Assembly (NCBI RefSeq): GCF_030412915.1 | Contig: NZ_JAUHJR010000001.1 | Coordinates: 806,001-870,000, forward strand | DNA: 64,000 bases | Source of the DNA: Nocardioides abyssi | GTDB taxonomy: Bacteria; Actinomycetota; Actinomycetes; Propionibacteriales; Nocardioidaceae | Direction: 5' to 3' | In this document: in pieces, positions 28,342-39,942 of the stretch | How positions within the stretch are numbered: the stretch's first letter is position 1 | Layout of the letters: the number at the start of each line of letters is the position of its first letter | The notes under the pieces: generated by a model | What the model saw: only the letters and a program-made list of their open reading frames with translations | Database searches by the model: none | Told to the model about the DNA's origin: nothing | Position numbers and translations under genes: made by a program

Positions 28342-29354
28342 GCCTGCGCTTCCCCCGCCCCCTGCGCCCCGGCGACCGGATCGGCGTGACCGCGCCGTCG
28401 GCGGGCGTCCAGCCCTCGATGCGCGGCCGTCTCGACGCGGCGGTCGCCGCGCTGGCCGACCGCGGCCTCGAGACGGTGCTCGGGGAGTGCCTCGGCACGC
28501 CCGGGGTGACCTCGGCGCCCAAGGAGCGCCGCGCGGCCGAGCTGACCGCGATGCTCTGCGACCCGACGATCGCCGCCGTCGTGCCGCCCTGGGGCGGCGA
28601 GCTCGGCATCGACCTGCTCGACCTCCTCGACTGGGACGCGCTGGCGCAGGCGGAGCCGACCTGGCTGGTCGGCTTCAGCGACACCTCGCTGCTGCTCGTC
28701 GCGCTCACCACCCGGCTCGGGTGGGGCACGCTGCACGGCGGCAACTACATGGACAGCCCCTACGACCCGCCCGAGGGGCTGCTGCACTGGGTCGACGTGG
28801 CGTCGGCGACCGGGCCGGTGGCCCAGCGCAGCCCCGGGCGCTACCGCTCGACCGGCTGGGACGACTACGAGGCCGACCCCGGCGTGCGGACGATGACGCT
28901 CGACGCCACCGGCTCCTGGTCGGTCCTCGGCGGGGGCGGCGCCGACGTGACCGGCCGGCTCATCGGCGGCTGCGTGGAGATCATGGGCCCGATTGCCGGC
29001 ACGCCGTACGGCGACGTCGCGGCGTTCGGCCGCGAGCACGCCGACGAGGGGCTGCTGGTCTACCTCGAGGCCTGCGAGGACGGCCCGTTCACGATCGGTC
29101 GGATGCTGCACGGCCTCCGCCTGGCCGGCTGGTTCGAGCACGCCAACGCGGTGCTGGTGGGCCGCACGGCCGCGCCGGACCACCCGTCGATGAGCCAGCG
29201 CGAGGCGGTCGCCGACGCGCTCGGCGGCCTCGACGTGCCCGTCGTGCTCGACGTCGACCTGGGGCACGTCCAGCCGCAGGCCCCGCTCGTCAACGGCGGC
29301 CGGGCCCGGGTCGTCGTCGACGGCACCCGCCACGAGGTGGTGCAGGAGTGGTGA
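28338..29354 (+). CDS. S66-family LD-carboxypeptidase/MccF-like peptidase
   Basis: 338 residues from ATG 28338 (ATGA overlap). N-terminal LRPGDRIGVTAPS, the loop VVPPWGGELGIDLLD, and nucleophile Ser in WLVGFSDTS, all family marks; a Glu/His pair expected in the C-terminal half is compatible with YLEACEDGP and LGHVQPQAPL. Closest in layout to the MccF/LdcA-like enzymes that cleave microcin-C type acyl-sulfamoyl nucleotides or LD-peptides; which of the two cannot be told. Confidence 0.88.
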   Translation: MSLRFPRPLRPGDRIGVTAPSAGVQPSMRGRLDAAVAALADRGLETVLGECLGTPGVTSAPKERRAAELTAMLCDPTIAAVVPPWGGELGIDLLDLLDWDALAQAEPTWLVGFSDTSLLLVALTTRLGWGTLHGGNYMDSPYDPPEGLLHWVDVASATGPVAQRSPGRYRSTGWDDYEADPGVRTMTLDATGSWSVLGGGGADVTGRLIGGCVEIMGPIAGTPYGDVAAFGREHADEGLLVYLEACEDGPFTIGRMLHGLRLAGWFEHANAVLVGRTAAPDHPSMSQREAVADALGGLDVPVVLDVDLGHVQPQAPLVNGGRARVVVDGTRHEVVQEW

Positions 29355-30079
29355 GCGAGCCGGCGCGTCCCGTCGGCGAGGTGGTCCCCGGCTGGACGCC
29401 CCGCCCGCTGCCGCAGTCGGTGACGATGACGGGCCGCTACGTCCGCGTCGAGCCGCTGGCCCTCGACCACACCGAGCCGCTGCACGCCGCGCTCGGCCGG
29501 CCCGAGCACGCCCCGCTGTGGACCTACCGCCCCACCGGCCCGCCCGACGACGCCGCCGGGATGCGCGACCTGCTGCGCCCGCTGGTCGAGCACCCGGAGG
29601 CGCGGACGTACGCGATCGTGCCGACCGAGGGTCCGGCCGCCGGCGAGCCGGCCGGCCTGGCGACGTACTGGCGCGTCGAGCCCGTCCACGGCGTCGTCGA
29701 GATCTCCAGCGTGCTCTTCTCCCGCCACCTCCAGCGCACCCGCGCCGCGACCGAGGCGATCCACCTGATGGTCGCGCAGGCGGTCGAGGAGTGGGGCTAC
29801 CGCCGGGTGGAGTGGAAGTGTGACTCCCTCAACGAGCCGAGCCGGCGGGCGGCGGCGCGGCTGGGGTTCACCTACGAGGGGCGCTTTCGGCGGCACATGG
29901 TCACCCGGGGCCGCTCGCGCGACACCGACTGGTTCGCGGTCGTCGACGAGGACTGGCCGCACGTGCGGGCCGCCCACGAGCGGTGGCTCGACCCGGCCAA
30001 CTTCGACGACGCCGGCCGCCAGCGCACCCGCCTGGCCGTCGAGCTCACTCCCCGCCCAGGCCCGCCCTCCGCGCGGTGA
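29351..30079 (+). CDS. RimJ/RimL-type GNAT N-acetyltransferase
   Basis: 242 residues from GTG 29351 overlapping the preceding TGA. GNAT_3 layout: RYVRVEPLALDHTEPLHAAL, the SSVLFSRHLQRTRAATEAIHLM acetyl-CoA region (key part HLQRTRAATEA), and [23 protein letters not shown] (key part NEPSRRAA.RLGF). Acts on an amino group of a protein or small molecule; target unknown. The last 35 bases overlap the convergent response-regulator gene. Confidence 0.88.
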   Translation: MSEPARPVGEVVPGWTPRPLPQSVTMTGRYVRVEPLALDHTEPLHAALGRPEHAPLWTYRPTGPPDDAAGMRDLLRPLVEHPEARTYAIVPTEGPAAGEPAGLATYWRVEPVHGVVEISSVLFSRHLQRTRAATEAIHLMVAQAVEEWGYRRVEWKCDSLNEPSRRAAARLGFTYEGRFRRHMVTRGRSRDTDWFAVVDEDWPHVRAAHERWLDPANFDDAGRQRTRLAVELTPRPGPPSAR

Positions 30080-30704
30080 TCATCGCCTGGGCGCGGTCGG
30101 GGACGCCGAGCTTGGCCAGCACGTTGGAGACGTGGTTGCGCACGGTCTTCGGGCTCAGCACCAGCCGCCGGGCGATGGTGGCGTTGTCGTAGCCGCGGGC
30201 CACCAGGTCCAGCACCTCCCGCTCGCGGTCGGAGAGCTCGGGGAAGGGCACCTGCACCGACGTCCGGCTGCCGGTCAGGCTCGCCATCGCCCGCGCCGCG
30301 ACCTGCGGGCCCATGATCGCCTCGCCGTTGGCGACCGCCCGGATGCCCCGCTCGACCTCCTCGGGGGACGCCGACTTGAGCAGGTAGCCCCGCGCGCCGG
30401 CGCGGACCGCGGCCACCACCGACTCGTCGTCCTCGTCCATCGTGATGACCAGGACCGCGAGGTGCGGCAGGGCGCGGACGAGGGTGCGGGTCGTCTCGAT
30501 CCCGGAGTCCTCGCCGAGGTGGAGGTCCATCAGGACCACGTCGACCTCCTCGGTGACCCGCTCGACGGCGCGAGCGGCGTCCTCGGCCAGGGCGACCACC
30601 TCGATGCCGTCGAGCGAGCCGAGCAGCCCGGCCATGCCGAGCCGGAAGACGGGGTGGTCGTCGACGACCGCGACCCGGATGGGGCGGGTGGTGGGCTCAG
30701 TCAT
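30045..30704 (-). CDS. NarL/FixJ-family response regulator
   Basis: 219 residues from ATG 30704. Receiver domain with acidic pocket VVDDHP and phosphoacceptor Asp60 (VLMDLHLG), Thr/Lys positions in VITMD and YLLKSASPEE; LuxR-type HTH at about residues 150-215 (LSDREREVLDLVARGYDNATIARRL, key part LSxREREVL). It overlaps the histidine kinase stop by 8 bases, so kinase and regulator are coupled. Confidence 0.95.
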   Translation of the reverse strand: MTEPTTRPIRVAVVDDHPVFRLGMAGLLGSLDGIEVVALAEDAARAVERVTEEVDVVLMDLHLGEDSGIETTRTLVRALPHLAVLVITMDEDDESVVAAVRAGARGYLLKSASPEEVERGIRAVANGEAIMGPQVAARAMASLTGSRTSVQVPFPELSDREREVLDLVARGYDNATIARRLVLSPKTVRNHVSNVLAKLGVPDRAQAMITARRAGLGGE

Positions 30705-32703
30705 GGCGCTCCTCCGGGTGGGTCGGCTCGACGGGCAGGACGGCGCGGACGACGGTGCCGCCGCCGGGCGCAGGGGTGACGTGGAGGCTGCCGCCCTGCT
30801 CGAGTGCGCGCTCGCGCATGGAGCGCGACCCGACGCCCGCGACGGCGTCCGGGGCGATGCCGCGGCCGTCGTCCACGACCTCGAGCACGAGCCCGCCGTC
30901 GCTGCGCTGCGCCATCACCCGGCAGCGGGAGGCGCCGGCGTGCCGCACGACGTTGGTGACGGCCTCCGAGGCGATGCCGTACGCCGCCGCGGCGACCAGC
31001 GGGTGCAGCTGGTCGAACCGGTCGGTCACCACCTCCACGCGCAGGTCGCCCGCGCCGTGGCGGGCGCCCAGCTCGGTGAGCGCCGCGCCGAGCCCCAGCT
31101 CGTCCAGCACGGGTGGGAGCAGGTGGTGGGAGAGGCTGCGGACGCCGGCGACCGCGGCGTCGACCTCGCCCTGGAGGTGGCCGAGCAGCTCGGTGGCCGC
31201 GGCCGGGTCGGTGGCCAGCAGGTTGCGCGCCCCCTGCAGCCCGAGCCGGATGCCGGCGAGCGAGGGACCGAGCCCGTCGTGGATCTCGCGGCGGATGACC
31301 CGCCGCTCCTCCAGCCGCACCGACGCCAGCCGCACCCGCAGCGCGTCGACGTCGGCCGCGGCCCGGGCGACGGCCACGGACGCGGCCAGCACGGAGCCGA
31401 GGTCGGCGAGGGTCGCGAGGTCGCGCGGCGCCAGCGACTCCCCGGGCCGCGGGGTCACCTCGAGCGAGCCGACCCGCTCGCCGCGGTGGCGCAGCGCCAG
31501 CTCCTGCGGCTGCTGGGTGGGTCGGCCCCAGCGGACCGGCTCCATCCCGTCGGCGAGCACCGCGACCGACTCCAGCCGGGCCGACCGGCCGACGTCCTCG
31601 GCCAGCGACGCGAGCAGCTCGGCGACCGGCGCGTCCCCGACCAGCTGCGAGCCGAGCCGCCGCACGACGCGATCGGGGTCGGCGGCGTCGCCGTACACCA
31701 GCCGGTGCACGCGGCGGGCCAGCACGATCCGCGCCGGCTGCACGGCCACCGCGACCGACGCGGCCGCCACCAGCTGGGCCGTGCCCTCGCCGGGCAGGAC
31801 ACGCGTGAGCAGCACCACCACCAACAGGTAGAGCCCGACCAGGCCGGTCGCCAGCAGGCCGGCGAGCACCGTCCGGCTGACGACGAGGCCGAGGCCCCAC
31901 AGCCGGTTGCGCAGCACCACGACGAGGACCGCCGCGGGGAAGACGGCCTGCGAGGCCAGGTGCATCGCCGGGGTCACCCAGATCGGCAGGGTCACCGACG
32001 TGACCACCAGCGGCAGGAACGACAGCGCGAGCACGAGCGTGCCGAGCGCCAGCCAGCCCAGGCCGGTGCGCTCCTCGACCGGGCCGCGTCGCCGGCGCAC
32101 CTCGACCGCCAGCGCGGCCACCACCCCGAGCGCGATCGCCAGGCGCACCCAGTCGAAGAAGTGCGGGTCCAAGCGGTAGGACGCGACCGGCAGCCACACC
32201 GCCAGCGCCGCACCGGCGGTCACCGCCACCCACTCGACCGGCCCCAGCGCGCGGTCGCGCACCAGCCAGGGCACCACGAGGAAGAGCGCGAGCGTGCCCG
32301 GCATCCACGCCGTGCCCTGGAGCGTCGAGACCTGCTCGACCCACGGCAGCCCGGCGTGGCGCAGGTCGAGCATCGAGTACGTCGCGCCGAGCGCGGCCAG
32401 TCCGCCGCCGACCGCCGCCACCGCGAGCAGCCACGGCACCGGGTGGGAGCGCCGGGCCAGCGTCACCGCCGCGACCGTGCCGTAGACGCCACCCACGGTC
32501 AGGTCGACCAGCAGGAACCACATCCGCTCGTCGACCGGCGGGCGGGCCAGCGCGAGGAGCACCAGCGCGGCCACGACCAGCGCCCAGGACACGACCGCCA
32601 CGGCGCCGGCCACCAGCGGGCGCCCCACCGGCCGGGTGCCCGGCGCGGGCAGGGGGAGCAGCGGGGCGGTGGGCGGCTGCAGGCCCGTGTCGAGGGTCGA
32701 CAT
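30697..32703 (-). CDS. Multi-pass membrane sensor histidine kinase (HisKA_3 type)
   Basis: 668 residues from ATG 32703. About ten membrane helices in the first 330 residues without an evident extracellular domain, a GAF-like region (about 340-450), dimerisation/phosphorylation helix with His475 in EIHDGLGPSLAGI, and a GHKL ATPase domain with DGRGI and GSRSMRERA. Partner of the NarL-type regulator downstream; similar in plan to LiaS/DesK-like kinases that sense membrane state. Ligand unknown. Confidence 0.92.
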   Translation of the reverse strand: MSTLDTGLQPPTAPLLPLPAPGTRPVGRPLVAGAVAVVSWALVVAALVLLALARPPVDERMWFLLVDLTVGGVYGTVAAVTLARRSHPVPWLLAVAAVGGGLAALGATYSMLDLRHAGLPWVEQVSTLQGTAWMPGTLALFLVVPWLVRDRALGPVEWVAVTAGAALAVWLPVASYRLDPHFFDWVRLAIALGVVAALAVEVRRRRGPVEERTGLGWLALGTLVLALSFLPLVVTSVTLPIWVTPAMHLASQAVFPAAVLVVVLRNRLWGLGLVVSRTVLAGLLATGLVGLYLLVVVLLTRVLPGEGTAQLVAAASVAVAVQPARIVLARRVHRLVYGDAADPDRVVRRLGSQLVGDAPVAELLASLAEDVGRSARLESVAVLADGMEPVRWGRPTQQPQELALRHRGERVGSLEVTPRPGESLAPRDLATLADLGSVLAASVAVARAAADVDALRVRLASVRLEERRVIRREIHDGLGPSLAGIRLGLQGARNLLATDPAAATELLGHLQGEVDAAVAGVRSLSHHLLPPVLDELGLGAALTELGARHGAGDLRVEVVTDRFDQLHPLVAAAAYGIASEAVTNVVRHAGASRCRVMAQRSDGGLVLEVVDDGRGIAPDAVAGVGSRSMRERALEQGGSLHVTPAPGGGTVVRAVLPVEPTHPEERHD

Positions 32704-32760
32704 GGCGCGCAGCGTAGGCGGCGCCGGGGCCGCCGCGCGGGGGTTCGGCACGTTCTTCCC

Positions 32761-33480
32761 TCAGGCGCGGCGTGGCCGGTCGCCGCGGTCGCCCAGCGCG
32801 AAGCCCAGCCCGAGGACCAGGACCAGGACGGGGCCGGGCATGCCGGCGAGGTACTGCAGCGGCGACATCCCGGCGACCAGCGTCAGCCCGCCCAGCACGG
32901 CGCAGACCCAGCCGAGCCACCGCGGGGCCGCGGCGTGGCGCAGCGCGGCCACCGCGACGGCGACGCCGGTGACCCCCGCGCCCACCCACAGCCACGGCAC
33001 GGTGCCGACCCAGTGCGCCACGACGGCGGCGAACTCGGTGGTCAGCGGCCACTCCTCGTCGCCGACCGCGAAGATCGTCTCGGTCGTGAACGCGGAGCCC
33101 ATCAGCGCGACGACGCTCGTCAGCAGCAGGCCGCCGGCCGCCACGTCCGGCAGCAGGCTGCCGGCCGGAGCCTGGTCCTGCAGCCGGCGGCGCAGGCCGG
33201 CCGCGACGACGAGCAGCAGCACGCACGCCACCATCGAGGCGACGTGCAGCACGACCAGCTGCGGCACCTGGTCGGCCAGCCGGTCGGCGATCGCCTCGGC
33301 GCCGCGGGCGTCGTCGGAGTACGCCGCGTCCACCCGCATCGAGGACTGCACCGCCACGACGCCGGCCAGGCCGGCCACCGCCCCGGCCGCGCCCCAGGCA
33401 CGGCCGCCCCGCGGCGTACGTCGGGAGGGAGAGGTGGTGGGGCCGGGGGGCGGGGTGGTGAGGGCGTCGATCGCGGTCAT
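32761..33480 (-). CDS. Integral membrane protein of unknown function
   Basis: 239 residues from ATG 33480. Cytoplasmic Pro/Thr-rich N-terminus, then about six hydrophobic segments ending in VLVLVLGLGFALG. It is 57 bases upstream of the histidine kinase on the same strand and may be cotranscribed, which would make it an accessory membrane partner of the sensor. No family recognised with confidence. Confidence 0.7.
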   Translation of the reverse strand: MTAIDALTTPPPGPTTSPSRRTPRGGRAWGAAGAVAGLAGVVAVQSSMRVDAAYSDDARGAEAIADRLADQVPQLVVLHVASMVACVLLLVVAAGLRRRLQDQAPAGSLLPDVAAGGLLLTSVVALMGSAFTTETIFAVGDEEWPLTTEFAAVVAHWVGTVPWLWVGAGVTGVAVAVAALRHAAAPRWLGWVCAVLGGLTLVAGMSPLQYLAGMPGPVLVLVLGLGFALGDRGDRPRRA

Positions 33481-33649
33481 GGTGGGCTCCTGGAGGCAGG
33501 GGAGGGGTGCTGCTCGGTCGCCCCGAGCCTGGTGCGCCTGCCGTCCCGGCCGGGAGGGCGGGGCGTCCCGAGTCGCTGGGCAGTGCCGGGAGGTGTGTCG
33601 GCCGGTGGTGTCGGCGGGTGCTGTCGGCGGGTGGTGGCAGGGTCGGCCC

Positions 33650-34066
33650 ATGGACCAGCGGATCAGCTTCGTGACGCTCGCGGTGGCCGACCTCGGCGCG
33701 AGCCGCGCCTTCTACTGCGACGGGCTCGGGTGGGAGCCGGCGCTCGAGGTGCCCGACGACGTCGTGATGATCGGGGTGGGGGAGCGGCTCGTGCTCTCGC
33801 TCTGGGCGCGTGCGGCGTTCGAGGCCGAGGTCGGCCCGATCGCGACCGGGCCCGGGGTCGCCCCGTTCACCCTCGCCCACAACGTCGCGACCCCGGCGGA
33901 GGTCGACGCAGTGCTGGCCACCGCCCGCGCCGCCGGCGCCGACCCCGTGCAGCCGGCGCAGCCGCGGGCGTGGGGCGGTTACACCGGTTACTTCGCCGAC
34001 CCCGACGGGTATCGGTGGGAGGTCGCGCACAACCCCGGACCCATCGGACTGAAGGTGCTGCCATGA
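33650..34066 (+). CDS. VOC-family (glyoxalase/bleomycin-resistance fold) protein
   Basis: 138 residues from ATG 33650. Two beta-alpha-beta-beta-beta modules: ISFVTLAVADLGASRAFYCDGLGW at the start (key part VADLGASRAFY) and GGYTGYFADPDGYRWEVAHN at the end. It overlaps the following gene by ATGA, whose product ends in another VOC domain, so the two may act together. Metal-binding residues and substrate are not clear. Confidence 0.85.
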   Translation: MDQRISFVTLAVADLGASRAFYCDGLGWEPALEVPDDVVMIGVGERLVLSLWARAAFEAEVGPIATGPGVAPFTLAHNVATPAEVDAVLATARAAGADPVQPAQPRAWGGYTGYFADPDGYRWEVAHNPGPIGLKVLP

Positions 34067-34860
34067 GCGATCCCCGTGACGAGTCGGAGCCGGGCGCGCA
34101 GGGTGGCCCGCACCCCGGCGCCCAGGTCCACGGCGAGACCACGGTCGAGCCGACCACCCAGGCGATGAACGCCGCTCCCGGCGCCGGCGGGCAGGACGAC
34201 CGCACGGTGCTGTCGGGCCACGAGGTGGAGGCCGAGCTGCTCGCCGACTGGCGGGTCATGTTCGACCAGCTCCACGCCCGCTTCGACACCGGCGACTTCG
34301 CGACCGGCCTGCGCCTGGTCGCCGCGATCGGCGAGCTCGCCGAGGCGGCCGACCACCACCCCGACGTCGAGCTGACGTACGCCGCGGTCGTGGTCCGCCT
34401 GGCCAGCCACGACGTCGGCGGGGTGACCCAGCGCGACGTGCGGCTCGCCCGCAGCATCAGCGACGCGGCCGGCCGGGTCGGCGCGACGCCCGAGCCGCAC
34501 CGGCTGTCGGTCCTGGAGCTGGCCCTCGACACCCACGACCTCGAGGCGGTCCGCCCGTTCTGGGCGGCGCTGCTCGGCTACGAGGGCGACGACGAGACTC
34601 CCGACGAGCTGCGCGACCCCACCGGACACGGGCCCACCCTGTGGTTCCAGGAGTCCGAGCCGCGCACCCCTGGCGACGTCGAGCAGCGCTTCCACCTCGA
34701 CCTGCGCGTCCCGCCGGAGGTCGCCGAGGCCCGCGTCCGCGCCGCCGTCGAGGCCGGCGGCACGCTCGTGGACGACGGTGCCGCCCCGCGGTTCTGGGTC
34801 CTCGCCGACGCCCAGGGCAACCGGGCGTGCATCACCACCTGGCTCGGCCGCGACGCCTGA
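34063..34860 (+). CDS. Pterin-4a-carbinolamine dehydratase-like domain fused to a VOC domain
   Basis: 265 residues from ATG 34063. Residues 1-45 are low-complexity; about 48-140 match the DCoH/PCD fold with the active-site type motif DHHPDVELTY and SHDVGGVTQRDVRLA; about 145-265 form a VOC domain (LELALDTHDLEAVRPFWAALLGY, shortened key part DTHDLEAVRPFW; LADAQGNRACI). PCD recycles the carbinolamine of tetrahydrobiopterin after aromatic hydroxylation; no hydroxylase gene is in view, so the in vivo role is open. Confidence 0.85.
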   Translation: MSDPRDESEPGAQGGPHPGAQVHGETTVEPTTQAMNAAPGAGGQDDRTVLSGHEVEAELLADWRVMFDQLHARFDTGDFATGLRLVAAIGELAEAADHHPDVELTYAAVVVRLASHDVGGVTQRDVRLARSISDAAGRVGATPEPHRLSVLELALDTHDLEAVRPFWAALLGYEGDDETPDELRDPTGHGPTLWFQESEPRTPGDVEQRFHLDLRVPPEVAEARVRAAVEAGGTLVDDGAAPRFWVLADAQGNRACITTWLGRDA

Positions 34861-34875
34861 CGGTCGCCCGGGCAC

Positions 34876-34973
34876 CCGTGAGGTTCATCGGGGACCCGAT
34901 GGACCTCACGGTCCCCCGATGAAACTTCGTCGGGGGACCGTCAGCTTCGCCGGGGCCCCGACGAAGCTGACGC
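34876..34973. repeat. Three-palindrome intergenic repeat, copy 2
   Basis: Ungapped match of copy 1 (10419-10516), 9 differences in 98 bases. The first 18 bases are identical. In the middle palindrome both members of a mismatched pair changed (C-A to T-G), and in the third palindrome several changes bring the arms to a single mismatch over 16 bp (arm gtcagcttcgccgggg). The changes improve or keep base pairing. It starts 15 bases after the stop of the PCD-VOC gene. Confidence 0.85.
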
Positions 34974-35003
34974 CCGCGACCCCGGCCCAACATGTGGGAC
35001 TTG

Positions 35004-35022
35004 CGTCCCGTATGCTGGGACG
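35004..35022. promoter_or_regulatory. Inverted repeat upstream of the ilvBNC leader, candidate operator
   Basis: cgtccc (35004-35009) and gggacg (35017-35022) flank gtatgct; another gggac at 34996-35000 makes a second, overlapping dyad. The spacing resembles sites of IclR-type leucine-biosynthesis regulators (NdgR/LtbR group), an assignment from memory. The enclosed TATGCT could also be a -10 box. Confidence 0.35.
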
Positions 35023-35036
35023 GCAGCCGTGACCGG

Positions 35037-35066
35037 GTGACGGGCGCGGGGCCGGGCGGCTACCGT
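35037..35066 (+). promoter_or_regulatory. Promoter of the ilvBNC leader (GTGACG - 18 bp - TACCGT)
   Basis: A -35-like GTGACG at 35037-35042 and a -10 TACCGT at 35061-35066 are 18 bases apart. TACCGT ends 6 bases before ATG 35073, so the transcript would start at the leader peptide itself. Confidence 0.5.
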
Positions 35067-35072
35067 GGTCGC

Positions 35073-35114
35073 ATGCGCCAGGACCTCCTTGTACGCACGC
35101 GACGCGTGGGCTGA
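35073..35114 (+). CDS. ilvBNC leader peptide [13 protein letters not shown]
   Basis: 13 codons ending in TGA at 35112-35114. Four of the 13 residues are branched-chain (Leu-Leu-Val and Val), coded by ctc, ctt, gta and gtg. It is followed 25 bases later by a rho-independent terminator, then ilvB. This is the layout of ribosome-mediated attenuation: stalling at scarce Leu/Val codons would let transcription continue into ilvBNC. Assignment is by layout; no start-site data. Confidence 0.65.
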   Translation: MRQDLLVRTRRVG

Positions 35115-35139
35115 GCCAGACGGCTCCCGCCAGCGCGTC

Positions 35140-35171
35140 ACCCCTCGCCGCCTGCGGCCGAGGGGTTTTTT
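35140..35171 (+). terminator. Attenuator terminator before ilvB
   Basis: Eight base pairs (acccctcg with cgaggggt) extended by three more across a bulged C, loop cctg, followed by six T (35166-35171). It lies between the leader peptide and ilvB, where a simple terminator would switch the operon off, so it must be conditional. Confidence 0.8.
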
Positions 35172-35224
35172 GTTGGGCAGGCACAGGCAGCACCAGGCAC
35201 CACCACCGGAACGGGGAAGCAGGA

Positions 35225-38651
<3,427 letters not shown>

Positions 38652-38700
38652 CGCGAGCCGCACCAGGAACAAACGCGGGCAGGCGACGCGTTCCGGTCTC

Positions 38701-39420
38701 ATGCGCATCGAGATCTGGAGCGACGTCGTCTGCCCGTGGTGCTACGTGGGCAAGCGCCGTCTGGAGAAGGCCCTCGCGGGCTTCGAGCACCGCGACGCCG
38801 TCGAGGTCGTCTACCGCTCCTTCGAGCTGGACCCCTCCGCCCCGCGGCACGGCCACGAGTCGACGCTGAGCCAGCTGGCCAAGAAGTACGGCCAGTCCGA
38901 GGAGCAGATGCGCGCCGGCATGCAGTCGCTCATCGAGACGGCCGCCGGCGAGGGGCTGGACATGAAGCTCTTCGACAACGTCCACACCAACACCGTCGAC
39001 GCCCACCGCCTGCTGCACCTGGCGCTCGAGACCGGCGGCCCCGCGCTGCAGCGCGAGCTCAAGGAGCAGCTGCTGGCGGCGTACTTCCTGCGGGCCGAGG
39101 ACGTCGGCGACCACGACGTCCTGCGCGCCGCGGCCCGCACCGCCGGGCTCACCGCGGCGGCGGGGGAGGAGCGCGTGGACGCGGTCCTCGCGAGCCAGGA
39201 GTACGCCGACGCGGTCGCCGCCGACGTCGCCCAGGCCCGGGCGTACGGCGCCACGGGCGTGCCGTTCTTCGTCGTCGACCAGCGCTACGGCGTCTCCGGC
39301 GCCCAGCCCACCGAGGTCTTCGAGCAGGTGCTCACCCAGGCGTGGGCCGAGGCCAACCCGGTCCTCACGCCGGTCGGTGGCGACGCCGACGCCTGCGGCC
39401 CCGACGGCTGCGCCATCTGA
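38701..39420 (+). CDS. FrnE-like DsbA-family oxidoreductase
   Basis: 239 residues from ATG 38701. Thioredoxin fold with the active-site CPWC in SDVVCPWCYVGKRRLE and a helical insertion; cis-Pro region GATGVPFFVVDQRYGVSGAQ (key part TGVPFFVV). No signal peptide, so cytoplasmic. FrnE-type proteins are thiol oxidoreductases linked to stress tolerance or polyketide tailoring. Separate from ilvC by 49 bases. Confidence 0.92.
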   Translation: MRIEIWSDVVCPWCYVGKRRLEKALAGFEHRDAVEVVYRSFELDPSAPRHGHESTLSQLAKKYGQSEEQMRAGMQSLIETAAGEGLDMKLFDNVHTNTVDAHRLLHLALETGGPALQRELKEQLLAAYFLRAEDVGDHDVLRAAARTAGLTAAAGEERVDAVLASQEYADAVAADVAQARAYGATGVPFFVVDQRYGVSGAQPTEVFEQVLTQAWAEANPVLTPVGGDADACGPDGCAI

Positions 39421-39461
39421 GCGTCGGGTTCTCCCGGACGGCGGCGGGGCACCGGGGCGCC

Positions 39462-39929
39462 GTGCAGACCTTCCTCCCGTACGCCGACTTCGACCGCTCG
39501 GCCCGCGTGCTCGACCAGAAGCGCCTGGGGAAGCAGCGCGTTGAGTGCATCCAGGTCATCCGCGGCCTGACCTACCCGACGTACGGGTGGCGGAACCACC
39601 CGGCGGTCAAGATGTGGCGCGGCCACCTCGAGGCGCTGGGGCGCTACTCCTTCGCGTGCTGCGAGGCGTGGGTGGAGCTGGGGTACGGCGACACCTGCGC
39701 GGCCACGATCGGCACCGACCTGGCCTCCGCGGGCGTGCGCGACGTGCGCACCCAGGCCGAGCTGGCCGACGCGGGCGCGCTGCCGCCGTGGCTCGGCGAC
39801 GAGGCGCTGCACCGCAGCCACCAGTCCAACCTGGTCCGCAAGGACCCCGACTTCTACGGCCCGCTCTTCCCCGAGGTGCCCGACGACCTGCCCTACGTCT
39901 GGCCGGGCGACCCGACCGCGGCGGCCTGA
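39462..39929 (+). CDS. MSMEG_6728-family protein (pyrimidine-dimer DNA glycosylase-like)
   Basis: 155 residues from GTG 39462. The conserved LDQKRLGKQRVECIQVIRGL and YGWRNHPAVKMWRGHLEAL segments (key parts LGKQRVE and HPAVKMW) identify the MSMEG_6728 family, related to T4 endonuclease V-type glycosylases. The start is the GTG that gives the family's VQTFLPYADF N-terminus. Biochemical activity is unproven. Confidence 0.85.
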   Translation: MQTFLPYADFDRSARVLDQKRLGKQRVECIQVIRGLTYPTYGWRNHPAVKMWRGHLEALGRYSFACCEAWVELGYGDTCAATIGTDLASAGVRDVRTQAELADAGALPPWLGDEALHRSHQSNLVRKDPDFYGPLFPEVPDDLPYVWPGDPTAAA

Positions 39930-39942
39930 CCCACGAGCCGGC

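Noticed and set aside
30442-34062. Very long plus-strand open frame running opposite the two-component system and the membrane protein
   Set aside because: Composed of low-complexity Arg/Gln/His/Gly-rich sequence; the minus strand carries complete, family-typical kinase and regulator genes. It is a GC-skew artefact; only its last part (34063-34860) is a gene.
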